Assembly (NCBI GenBank): GCA_033002965.1
Contig: JAURVB010014813.1
Span: 162,199 to 226,198 of the forward strand
From: Piper betle
Lineage: Eukaryota > Streptophyta > Magnoliopsida > Piperales > Piperaceae
Length of the DNA stretch: 64,000 bases
Reading direction: 5' to 3'
How positions within the stretch are numbered: the first letter of the stretch is position 1; every line of letters begins with the position of its first letter. A program made the position numbers and the translations under genes. Positions 49,285 to 61,300 of the stretch are shown one piece after another. A model generated the notes under the pieces. It worked only from the letters and a program-made list of their open reading frames with translations, did no database searches and was not told the DNA's origin.

Positions 49285-50586
49285 AAATAAAATTACTAAT
49301 TTTTTGAATCAGACTAAATTCACTGCAGATCTCACTCCCTTGTGTTGGCCTTTAATTCTTCAGATTATACCAGTCAACCTCATCATATGCTACCAATACG
49401 CAAATTTACCATTACTTAAAACGTAAATGACACCAAAACTAAGATTTTCAATTGGGCAGCTTTATTTTTTCTAAAAAAACGTTATCTAGATAAATTATTG
49501 ATCTGGAACATTTGAAATTTTCTTCTACATTGATTTAGAATAAGGGTGATAAGCATTGTGATGCCAAACGTGGCAAACAAAGAGTTAGGCAGCTACCTGC
49601 TATTGTATAGAATCCATAGGGATGCTCTTCATATCCAAACATTTCCCTCAATTCATCATCGTAGAACTTGTATACAAGCATACCCAATAAGGTAACAACC
49701 TGGTTTCCAAAAAAAAAAAGGCAACAACCTGACATGTTATTAAGCACCAGAGTTAAAAATTGAAAGCATAGTGAGAACGCTCCTTAATACTTGAAAACAA
49801 CAATGACGTGAAGCAAGCAAATTAATAATCTCACTAACTGAACAAGAACAAATATAAAAACATGGTCGCGAGCAATAAGGAACTTAAACTTCAGCCTCAA
49901 CCACCAGCGATCAGGTGGAAAATTTGCTCGTAAAACGAAGACTGCCTTGCACTCAGTACAGTGGGAAAAGGGAAAACCTTCCTGACATAATATATAGCAG
50001 TACCATCCCATTATTGTAGTAGTAGCGGTTTGTCACAACAAGTAAATTCTATAACAAAATTCAGTTAAAGGATATGCATCGAATTTCATAATCGTAACTT
50101 TCCATCTTTACAACTATATTCTTTATTTTAAATTAGAAAGTGCACGACCAGTACCTTTGTTGATCTCCATTGATCAAGACAGGATCTATGAACATACTTT
50201 TGTGTACCTCTGCAGAAACAGGGTGCAATCAGGTCTTCACCTACAAAAAAGAGTGCGTATTAATCATCAATAAAGAGGTCTCCTAACCAAGGTGCAACCC
50301 ATAGATTGTGTTCACTAGAATTACAATTGCCCATCTTGGCTCATGCTTTTTGACCTCCAATATCAAGCCAGATACGGCACTGTGGTTGATCCTCCACCAA
50401 ACTTGATGCTTCACCAGCTTCAATATGATGAAGATCACTTTCTGTTGCACTCTCGTTTTTCTCGATTCTGATTTCACACGATGATTCACTGTCATCTGAA
50501 TCAACCAATAAGATTGGTGTGTCCAACATTGGATCTGTTTCCGAAGCATTTTCTTCATTTTGACTCTCCATTCTAGACATCTGCAT
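48363..50586 (-). CDS. RING-CH (MARCH-type) membrane E3 ubiquitin ligase, six coding exons, altered zinc ligand
   Basis: Minus-strand exons: 50586-50355, 50240-50155, 49981-49835, 49699-49597, 48793-48681 and 48454-48363. The protein (about 257 residues repaired) has an acidic N-terminus and a RING-CH finger (CRIW, then APCFCRGTQKYVHRSCLDQW, then HCTECKAVF). The conserved FPPDRWWLRLKFKFLIARDH follows, then two hydrophobic membrane segments (FIFVLVQLVVTLLGMLVYKF and AIILVGLLYGFFIAIICG), a QELTK linker and the family end LRMLGLY. Such proteins ubiquitinate membrane cargo. The second zinc cysteine of the first CxxC pair is Trp (TGG at 50370-50368, expected TGC/TGT). The last exon is 92 nt where phase needs 93; a base is missing near 48413-48425, giving an early stop unless repaired. 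Three ATGs lie close together (50586, 50580, 50571). A leader intron is likely, with its acceptor at about 50612 and a possible donor near 51231. Confidence 0.85.
49238..49284. repeat. Interrupted (TA)n microsatellite in a RING-CH intron
   Basis: Two TA runs separated by CATA, in the intron between 48793 and 49597. Likely polymorphic. Confidence 0.9.
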
Positions 50587-50612
50587 TCCTACAGGCCACG
50601 ATCAAGGTCCTG

Positions 50613-52021
50613 CAGCAACAAAATGCATCGTAGGAAATCTTAAATAATTGAAAAATAAATGCAGGGAAAGTAAACCTACCAACTGAAACTGAATTTCATT
50701 CGTGATTCAGCTAATCACCTCAATTTCTTCACATCCAATCATAATAACAAAATTATACCAGCAAATATGACTCCTTTGCCACTTTGAGATCTTAGACTGC
50801 ATTAACTAAGGATAACCCAGATGTCTTCAATTGACTAAAATATATACAAGATAATAAATTTTCTGTATAATAACACATTGAAATTATGAAAAATATTAAG
50901 CTAAAAATAGTTTAAAAAAATAGTCCAGCGGATCAGCACTTTGTCAAACCAATATCTTCAATTATTCAAATATCTAACACCTCCCCCATCCCTTCTCCCA
51001 AAAAAAAAGCCCATAACAACCCACTTGAAACACCAAATCCCAATACCATCCATTAAATAAAATTTTGTCATTCGGCAAAAAAAAAAAAGCCGGTTTCAAC
51101 CAATTGGGCTCACATAGCTCAAAGCATTAAAAAAAAAATTTCAAAACTTTCAGCACAGAATGCACGAATTAGAATCAACACATGAACATATCAATCCATC
51201 TGATCTCCTCACTATTAACAGTAGAAGATTACCTGCTACTGGAGAGGCTGTAGAAGGCCGCCCGTAAGAGCTCAAGGAATCGAGCATTATGCCGGAGATC
51301 AAAAGGCCATGAATGAACGATTCGACATAAAAAGGAGACAACTTTTCCTTTTTCAGGAAATTTCACTCCCCCGCCATTGATGCAGTCTGGCTTCATCGTC
51401 TTGTCTTCTTTCGACCAAGGGACGATCCGTCACCATGTCCGGACTTTTTCTACCATGGACATTTGCCCGGACCCGTTAATCATTCGTTGCTTGTTTCCCA
51501 TTTTAATATATACATATATAAGATATTATTTAATTTAACCATAATCACACATAAAATGAAATGAATGCAAACAATTTGCCAGCGTAGTTGATAAATTTTA
51601 ATATTGAAAAAATAAGTACATGAATTATGGCATAATTAACATAGATATAAATAAAAAAATAATTTATTTATACCTTCCACTTTTATTATTTTAAATTTAT
51701 AGTAATATACATATATTTATTGTTTATTGTGCCATGATTTTAAATTTAGCCTTGACCTAATCTATAATTTAATTTTGTATTTTTTATTACACTAATAGTT
51801 AATAGTTAATGGAGAAAAATATAATTTCATAGTTACTAACTTAGCCAATTATGATAAAGAAAGAATAAAAACAATTAAAAAAATTTTAACATTTTTTTCT
51901 ATAAATATGTTTTCATTATTTTTTTTATTAGAATAAAAAATAAAACCCCAACAAAGATCCGATCTGGTCGGTCACGGGTCGATTCGAAACCCGTTTACAG
52001 AAGCACACTGAGAGCACTAAC
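50613..52021. other. Leader region of the RING-CH gene and AT-rich spacer
   Basis: 51140-51420 is locally GC-richer and, on the minus strand, reads as a plausible 5' UTR exon ending CAGTAGCAG|GTAATC. 51500-51950 is AT-rich spacer. No other gene is seen. This spacer separates the divergent RING-CH gene and MED8 copy. Confidence 0.45.
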
Positions 52022-55000
52022 GTGGGCGCCGCCCATTTCTGGTTTAGTCGGCGAGTCCCAGCTACGGTAGCGGTGGCTCCGAAACCCGCGGACGGCGGCG
52101 GCGCCGCCGGAACGAAGGCGGAGCGACTGAACGAGGCGGTCGTGCAGGAGCTCAACCTCGAATCCGTCAAAGCCCGCGCTCTCGGCCTCTTCAAGGCCAT
52201 CTCTCGCATCCTCGAGGATTTCGATCTCGTCGCCCGCACCAATGCCACCCCCAAATGGTAATTCAACCGCGGTATCGATTTTTATTTTTTATTTTTGTTT
52301 TTTGGTTTGAAATCATGTTCATGTGCTTCGATTGGTAGGCAAGGCGTGCTGGGGCAGTTTTCTATGGTGAATATGGAGCTGCTCAACATTGTGGAAGGCA
52401 TAAAAAAAGTGTCCAAGGCTTATGTTATTCATCCGAGGAATGTGAACGCGGAGAATGCGACTAGTAAGTGTGAATTATCAAGTGTTGTTTGTAAGTCAAT
52501 TTTGTTTTTCATGACTATATTAACGAAATCTGGAATTTTGATATCTTAGGAGATTGATTCAGTTAGTGTGTGGTTGGCTGGCATGAAATAAACGGAAAAA
52601 GTAGGAAATTTGAAAATCACATTTCATTTTTTGGGTACTGATATAGTTGTTAAGGTTGCTTTTTGCTTCCTGTGATCTGATAAGCTGGAAGCCCTTGTAA
52701 TGTTATATTCAAAGCTAATGGTTCAACTGGCTCTTATGCTGTGTGAGAATCAAAGGGGACTCTAATTATAACTCCAATCACGCTGCTGTTGTTGAGATAT
52801 TTAGGGTTGAATTTCCACAGAATGGGAGTAATAAATTGTTACATTGAAAAGTTAAAGGTTAAGAGGCTTTTTTTCACCTGCTTCTAATGTCATTCTTTGG
52901 TTTTCCCTCTTTGTCTCCACCATCATGTTTGTACCTGTGGCGTATGCCTTGAAGCTTGAAAATATGCTGTGGACTTTTGCAGACATGAATTGATACGATC
53001 ACAGCAGCCTGTGAGAGTGCTGCAAAATTATAGTTGATGCACGGAAGGCCTCTGGCCTGGGTTCTCGTCAAGGCTGTACAAATCTGCCAACGCTAGATAA
53101 AGCGCAAACTGCAAAAATTCAAGAGCAAGAGAACTTACTTTGATCTGCTGTAAATTATGGTGAAGGTTAGACATGAGTGTAATTGTTCAATATCTAGTCT
53201 TTTGTAAGTTGATAGCACTTAGCAAACAACGAACATTGATGTTTTGTCCCATATGGCTACTCTTGAGTTTTTTTGCTATTCAGCTGATGCAACGTGTTAA
53301 ATAGTAACGATCTTACATTGTTCCATGTACATGGAATCATGGATGCTCAGGCTTATGAATATGAGACCATAGGCACCCCTGCTTCCCTTCTTCCATAATT
53401 GGTGGATGTGCTAACCATTGCAGATGGTTCACAGAATTTTGGAGATAGCTCTGGTAAATATCCACCACTTCTTGAGTGTCATTTTGTTTTGGTGAGTAAG
53501 CAGCTATATGGTGATTAGTGTCACATCAGGTGGTTACTAGAACCAAAAAAATACTTTGCCTTCCGTGATGTCAAACAACTCAAACACACAAGGGTCTATA
53601 ATGCAGGTTATATTGATTATTATGGATGGCTATTTTATTTGATGGCTAGCTTTAAGTTTCATGACCATGATTTTTATAGGTTTCTATTTGACATGGCCGA
53701 AATATTTTCTTGATCCATCATCTCATCTTTATTAATCTGTCCACAGACTACAGGATCTCAGCTAATTGGGAGATCAGTTCCTTCACCTTCTGGTGTGTCT
53801 GGAACTAATACTTTTGAGAATACTATAACATCGCCCTTATCTTATGCAAATTCGCCTAGATCTGGTAGAAGTATGACGAACATGCCTTCACCACTACAAC
53901 ATGCTCAACAGCAGCAGCAGAGGCAGAAGATAGTGCACCTTCAGCAACCTCAACAACCACTTCTAGCCCAACAACAATTGAGGCAAGTGTCAGCATCTGG
54001 TGGGCTGAGTCAGGTATTTTTCAATCAACACAAGCAAAGCATCTTCGGATAAAACAGTTTCTTAATGAATATTGTACTTTAAAATGAGTTTTTTTATTAT
54101 TCTTATAATTGGAACTTGAGTTTAATAAGAGTTCTATTTGGATTTCCGGAATTATTTTCGAGGTGATTTAGAACTTGCTTAGTTTAGGATTCTTTTGGGT
54201 TTATTGCCTATGAATATTGGCGAACTTGTGCATTTTATTAGGTTTTTGATAAGGACTAATTGAAGAGTTTTTGGTTGCGTGCCTTTGTTATTTATTTTGG
54301 CTTTTTGTGATAGTTTATTTCGTTTCTCCCTCTCTAATTCTTCATCATAGTCAACCTACTTTGAATATTGATGTGGGATAACGTAAGAGAAACGAGAAGT
54401 TTTGGACAAACAATCAAAAGATGGAGAGAAATGAAACCTAGTGGCAATTTATTTTGGGGGTTGCCCGTGACGAGCAGACTCCACCAAATCTTAATTTTTG
54501 TTAGGATAAATTTTATTTAAGAGATTTAATTTATATACTCTAAGTATAAAGTTACTCTATTAAGTAGAGAGTTACTCTATTAAGTATAGACTTAGTTTTA
54601 TTTAACTCTGTTAAATATGGACCAAAAATGTTTAGTTGACAAATTGCCAATAAGACTCATAGTCGTAATAGCTCAAGTGGTATGAATCATTTGTGCATGC
54701 ATGATATAAATCACATGTTATTGTCGATAGATATTCCCTTAGAATATAACTTACATAGAGTATATGTTTTTTATCAACACCATGCAAATTTCAATCAAAT
54801 TGCCACTCATGCAATTGACCTGAAACAATTAGCATAGTCACAATTGATTCAACTCCCTAAGTCTTATAGATGTTGTATGGGATTATAGTTGTGGGAAACC
54901 ATATCAATCATTTAAGAAGATGGTCATATTTTGATCACATATCATGACAACATTTAAACATCAAATGAAAATGTCTCATCTCTCAATGTTAGTCAAGCAT

Positions 55001-57469
55001 TAAAGGTGAACGCTTTGTGAGAAAGTCAATTATTCCATTTAACATACTATTTTTTGTGTTAATGTAATGTTTTGACGAACACATCATGAAATATGTATAA
55101 TAATTTCAACACCTCCACTACTATCATAAAATATTATCCATAAAATGGTAGCTTATTTTCAGCAAATAAGACAACTTGTGTGATAGGATAAAATTGTGCT
55201 ACAATAATGCTCTCAAAAGCAATATTGTTCAAGATATCATATTATTTGGTGTATTGGGATATAAATTAATTACTTCAACTGAGCAACAAAATTATTTCTT
55301 CACAAAATGAGATAATCCCTTTTAGTATGTAAAGCTATTTCAACCAAATCAGCTCATACTACACTAGCATATCACTAAGGTATACATTTAATGTTAAACA
55401 TTAAGTTAGGCATTTTTCATGAATAATATAACTCAACATGTAAGCTATATTTTATATCCATGTAATCTCTCCCAACCAGGTTAGTTTGAATAGTTTCCAT
55501 AAACTTTTCCATTCATTATGAAGCTACCAGTGTTGGACGTAGAGTTGTTTTAGCTGTGTACTTTTTGGTTCATGTGTTCAACAGCTTTATACCGGCTTTT
55601 CTTTGTTTAGCTATACAAGGGCAGCACCAAATGCAAAATTCACAGTCACTGTCACATCAGTTTCAGAATCGGCAACTTCAGTCTGGTCAGATTCATCATA
55701 ACATTGGACAAAATCAAGTGAACCAAGCTATTCAGCTGAGAAGTCATTTGAACCAATTTGTGGGAACGGCAAACAATGCCATGTTCAATGCTGCCCAGCC
55801 ATCACCAAGTTCTCAAATGGTTAGGCATTTTTTATTCCCATCCATTTCATTGTAATAACTAAAAAGGAGACATTTTACTTTACTTGCCTTTTCAAAACAT
55901 GAGGAGCAAAAAAATTTTCATTTTTTTCATATTATTAGCTCAGTATAAGTTGTCAAGAATTTGGTGTTTTTCTTTTTGACTGTGGTGACTGGGTTATGAA
56001 AGATCTATTAGATGCCTATGCCGTCATGATCATAAAATTTGTTTTGTGATAAGCAATTCCTTATTGTGGAAACGGAGTTGCTTTAGCTAAAATATATTAA
56101 ACATGGTATTTTTATTTACACATTTCTCTCATATGTATTTCAGGATTGCTGTAAATTTGTGTGCTAGTAATTTTTTGATGGGCTTTCTGTCTACTAAGTT
56201 CTAGCCTGCAGTAGCCTGGATGATTTTTGTTCAATATAAGTATTGTAGATGTTACTTTGAATTTTAATTGGTTAACTATTGTCCATTTTGTCCAATGTTA
56301 GTATTGTAAAGTAAATTGGTCTTGTGAATAATAATTTTGCTAATTAACTAATCTTGAACTAATAATGAAACTGGAGCAACAACATTATGCAGGGCCTTTG
56401 TGATTTTGAAGTTTAGTTGCCGCACTTGTGTTTTGGAGATCATATTGCAAGTAACTTATTGGGGCTTGTGCATAATCTTTTGTTGCAGCTCTCTAACATG
56501 TCGACCACAAGGACATCACAGACTCTAATGCCATGGATGCAGGTAATAAACCATTCTGTCTTTTTATGTTGATTCTAGTAAATTATTTGTGAAGGTCTGA
56601 GTCTTTTAGTGTACTTCTTAGGTGTCATTGTATAAGGTGGGTGAATTTTCATGTTTATTGAAAACTTTTTTCGTCTGAAAATAACTATGATACTGTGCGT
56701 AATGCAATTCTCTGATACCTGATCTTTTGTGTACGTAAGAAGATTAGGAAATCCATATTGCATTCAAATGCGGAGTAAATCGATGGGCATAATTTTTTTT
56801 GCTACAGGAAACATATGATTAATTTTACAGAATCAGATCTGCCAAAAAGAGATCTAGAAAATCTGTTTCCTTCATACGAAGATAAATACACAAAACGAAA
56901 ATAAGTAAAATCTTTGAACCATGAACACCTGTCAGAAGCTCCACAATACCCCATGCAAATGCAAGAAAATAGGCAAAGGTTGCTATCACTAATAACCATG
57001 ACTATATAGATGCTTTTTTAATCACTTAGAATTATTGAAATATTTTGTGTTGTTAGTTTGGTAGCTGGAGGACATACTCAACGGAGTCATCCTTCTCAAA
57101 TGCTAAGCAATCAAATTATGTTTGCTCTGTCACCTTTTATCATCTTATAGGAAAATCATTTATTCTATCATCAACATCATCTTACAGGAAAACCATTCAT
57201 GTTTTTTTCCAAATAGCATCAGATACCTGACAGATAAAACTGATTGAGTTTAGAGCAGTAAATTTATGAGACCGTCAAAATTGATAATGGGTAACCAAAG
57301 GGGAAAGTAATATGAATGACATGCCGTCCTCTTGTGTATTGTAGTGTTCAATGTGGGATCTGGAAATGCTACAAATATGATGCAAATGCAACAACAGCAG
57401 CATGGCAATCAAGGTGGCTTTGCAAATATTCCTACCAACCCCCAACAGAGACAACAAAATCAACTGTAG
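52022..57469 (+). pseudogene. MED8: Decaying copy of Mediator subunit MED8
   Basis: MED8 links the Mediator head to RNA polymerase II. Recognisable exons are 52022-52257 (LNEAVVQELNLESVKARALG, SRILEDFDLVARTNATPKW), 52339-52463 (LGQFSMVNMELLNIVE, NVNAENAT), a scrap near 52694-52720 (VML.SKLM), about 52986-53168 (VDARKASGLGSRQG, TLDKAQTAKIQEQENLL), about 53410-53454 (LVDVLTIADGSQNFGDSS), 53747-54013 (GRSVPSPSGVSGTN and Gln-rich tail), 55611-55819, 56489-56542, about 57053-57140 and 57345-57469 (stop). Damage: no ATG in frame (the start region reads ACG), a TGA before the ATTGAT block, one A missing at 53024-53027, TGA after QENLL, TAA where His is expected in PPHLVDV, two bases missing after TTTGGT near 57060, and at least one exon absent. 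Introns are retained, so it derives from DNA duplication, not retrotransposition. A functional paralogue elsewhere is expected. Confidence 0.8.
54014..55610. other. Long AT-rich intron of the MED8 copy, probably containing inserted repeat DNA
   Basis: The family exon expected between the two Gln-rich exons is not found here. The sequence from about 54500 to 55500 differs in texture from neighbouring introns (many CA/TG-rich short words) and may be an old mobile insertion, but I cannot name a class or its ends. Confidence 0.35.
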
Positions 57470-58384
57470 TTTCTAAGTTTGTGCTTACTTGTAATGTCAT
57501 CACTTCAACAAATGTTTGGGAATTGTGAATTCAGTATAGCTGTGGGCTGCTCGTTTATATTGCTAGTGTGTTATTGTCTTCATAGGTTCCAATTCGAATG
57601 TGTTAGTTGAGTCTGTTTTTCGGTCTCATTTTGTTTGACGCAAGTTAAGACAAGTTTACATCAGCTGCACTGTCTCAACATCGGCCACCTTCTAATGTTT
57701 TAGTAGTCCATGCATATCACCAGTTATGAGGTTTTATGTGATTAGCATTGGTAGATTATACCGTGTTTCTTCTTCGAATTGTAGGAAGGTTTAAAGTAAT
57801 CTCCATGTTTTGGACTGTAAAAGATGGACTCAAGTCCAGTTAATCCAGTTTGTATTACCTTGCATAGGCAGTGATGCATGGAAGAAAATCTGTGACAGAA
57901 AAAGAGAGCAGCGAACTTCATCTTTGGTAGTAGTTAAAAGGGAACCATTTGATATTAATTTTGATGCTTATATGTTCTAATTTATTAGTTCTAATCATAA
58001 AAAATCCTCCCCCGTTTTTAGCCTGAAAATTAATTTAAACCCCAAATTAATTCGGAAACAGTTATCCATCTGAAATGAAATTGCTTTTTCAGTTTCCACC
58101 ATTTATTTTTTCTTCAAATATTATGCAGCATTCGGCATATCAGGTTCTGCGGCTGGGAAATTATCAGAAGAGAACAGATACCACAACCTTTATACACACA
58201 CTGCAAATTATTTGTGAATCTTTCACCTAAAACTAATCATGATACAGGGGTTTCATAACAGAAGAATGGAAGGCAGAGCATGCATGCCCTCGGGAACATA
58301 AAATTGCCCAGAGTTAATCTTATTTCTGGCTCAAAAAATGTCAACCACGCGGCGACAGGGTAAACGCTAGAATATACAACAAAT
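57470..58384. other. Spacer between the convergent MED8 copy and TBC gene
   Basis: 3' UTR-like DNA from both sides. No open frame or clear repeat of note. Confidence 0.5.
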
Positions 58385-61300
58385 TCACATCTCTGACAAA
58401 ATATTGCTGATTTTACGTAGCTCCTTCAAGGCTGCCAATACTGTGACTTGACCTTTACCAATGAGCAAGTCCAGTGAACCACCCACCTGCCTCTGATCTT
58501 GTTGGAAAACATGCTCAATCGCCTGCTCAATATAACAAGTTACTAACTATTAAACCAGATAATGAAAAAGTCATGATCGGCTTGAATCAAATAATAGCTT
58601 CTCGGTTGAAAGACATTTATCAGGAGTAAAAATTTTATACAAGAATATCTAGCAAGGAAATTAAAGAAAGAAACTGTATTAAAATAAAAAATGGCATAGT
58701 GTAGCTTAAGTAGAACCACTTGGATTTTGGATATGGTGACTTCCATTAGACGCAACACATTGTTTGCATAATTCAGCATTGAGAGTTTATCATCCCCCTG
58801 CTGTACCCGAAGATGCAACGGACAGAACTCACACTCTCACATGCAGTACAAGAATAACCATCAAAAACAAAGGGAAAAAAGATACCAACAAAGAAGTGCC
58901 AAAACTATATTAATCAACCTAATAACTCCAATTACATTGTAGATGATGATACATGAAAACCTCATGCAATCCTAAACTAAACGAGTTCCCATTAACACTG
59001 CAATTATTAAATTGGAAATTTATTATTAATAATAAAACTAGACACACCAAATAGTTTCCTCCAAAAGATAATCTTCAATGATTTATAAATTTTTGACTTA
59101 TAGTCTTATAAGGATAATCTTCAATGATTTATAAATTTTTGACTTATAGTCTTATAAGGACTACCTGAACAGCCAAATGCTCCCATTGTTTCCAGATCAG
59201 AACACATATGCTTGGCAAAACAAATGAAAAAATGTATCACTCAAGAAAAGGAATATCAAGAGAGCAATTGAAGTAACTTCTTGATTATCAGTCTTACACT
59301 GCAGCCAATTGTAGGTACTAAAATATATCCCAAGTAGACGGCTAATGAAGATTTTAAATATCCACACAGATACGAGATGCTGTGCACATATAGAGTTCCT
59401 GGTGGGAGTTGTGAATTTTAAAATTTCTATGAAATTTTCATTATTTCGATTTTTTTAAAAGTAATCCTTTTCATGTTCAGTCTTACACTGCAGCCAATTG
59501 TAGGTACTAAAATATATCCCAAGTAGACGGCTAATGAAGATTTTAAATATCCACACAGATACGAGATGCTGTGCACATATGAGTTCCTGGTGGGAGTTGT
59601 GAATTTTAAAATTTCTATGAAATTTTCATTATTTGGATTTTTTTAAATGTAATCCTTTTCATGTTCCGTTTTGCTTACTTGTCCTACATTATCCTTGTTC
59701 CACAATAACACCCAGGACTATTGCTGGTTATCTTCGTAACTTCAAATACATCTAGCTAGGTTGTTAAATATTGTCAGTCACGAAGCAAATGGTTAAATAA
59801 GAAATCAACGAAGGACTTCGGAAGATGCTTACCTGAATGTTTTCAAACATAGATTGTCCGAGGGTTCTCAAAGTACCCATCCCGTTCTTATCTAAAGAGT
59901 CAGATTTGGTGTTTACACTGCCGGCATTGCTGACATCACTGACTCTTGATATATTGGATGCAGCAGAAGAATGATTCCTCTCAATCTCTGTGTGCCCTCC
60001 TTTAGCAATGGTTCCCTCCACATCACGACGACCAAATCGTAGAAGCCAACTAAAACGGGCAGGAAATGACTTCCTATCCTGACTCTGCTTGTCTTTTAAA
60101 TCTAATTCAGCCTCTTCCAGGGATTTGGGTTCATTAATAGGTGAATCATGAGGAAGATCACTAGACGGAAGCTCTTCATTATTACTATCTTCATTCTCAT
60201 TTTCACATTGACCTGAACTGCATTCCTCCGGGTCACTATCATGATCAAGTGTCTGACTGGAAGATGAGCTTGAGGATGAGAGAACAGACAAGCCATCTTG
60301 AGGTATCTGTCCACAACAACTTTCGTCTTCAGCCTCGACCTTCTTCCCACTAGGATCATCAAAAAGATCCTTTACTGCATCCACAGAAAAATCCTTACCA
60401 ACTGGAACTACAGGAGAGAGGCTATCAAAATTTGCTTCAGGTTCTCCTCGCACTTGAGAGAATCCTTCAAACAAACTCCGCCTTGCAGAAGGTTTAACAA
60501 TGAATTTCCCAACAGATGCCTCTGTTGACAAAGGAGTTGACACTGCTCTTGAAAGATTAGATTTTCCTTTGCAAGGCAGACTTCTTAGTCCAGTTGAAAC
60601 AATATTAACATTGCCATTTTGATGAAGTTCATCTTCCTTATGCAATACTCTCCATTTTTCTTCCCAATAGCTATCTGGTAACAAACTCACTGATGATCTC
60701 GGTGACATGGAAACAGATGGTGAACTAAAATTACGAACATGAGATGATTTGCCGACTCCCTGCAATCCTGGTCGCAAAGAAAGAGAAGTGTTGCTATCAA
60801 GCGCAAGACCTTGCAATGACTTCGCCTTTTCTATTAATTTCTTCAGATCTATGATTTCAGGGAAATTCAGTAACCTCTGTAGGCAGGAGGTTGCATGTTC
60901 TGTGGCAAGAAGAGAGGACCTAAGATGGAGAAGCATTGCCACTGATATTGAAATAATAAAATTTCCTCCGGCAGAATTGAAGATATCATAATGAGAAACC
61001 AAACTGCCTTCTGACCTCCCATCTAATCTTTCATTCGATGAGGCAAATATTTCATCCCAAACGACTAAGAGATTCTCCAATGTAAATTCACGCCCATATA
61101 ATACTCTGAGCCACCTCATGGAAAAGTATTGGGGCTCAACGCCTAGCTCAACTAGATGACTGTGAAGAGACGAGTCAACAATTGAAAGTAAGTGGTATAT
61201 AGCTAAAGAAGCTTCAATTACGGAAGGAAGGCCAGCCAATGACTTAGCAGTGGGTGAAGGGGAAAAGAAATCAGCCAAGGCCACCATGCCATTAGCTCCA

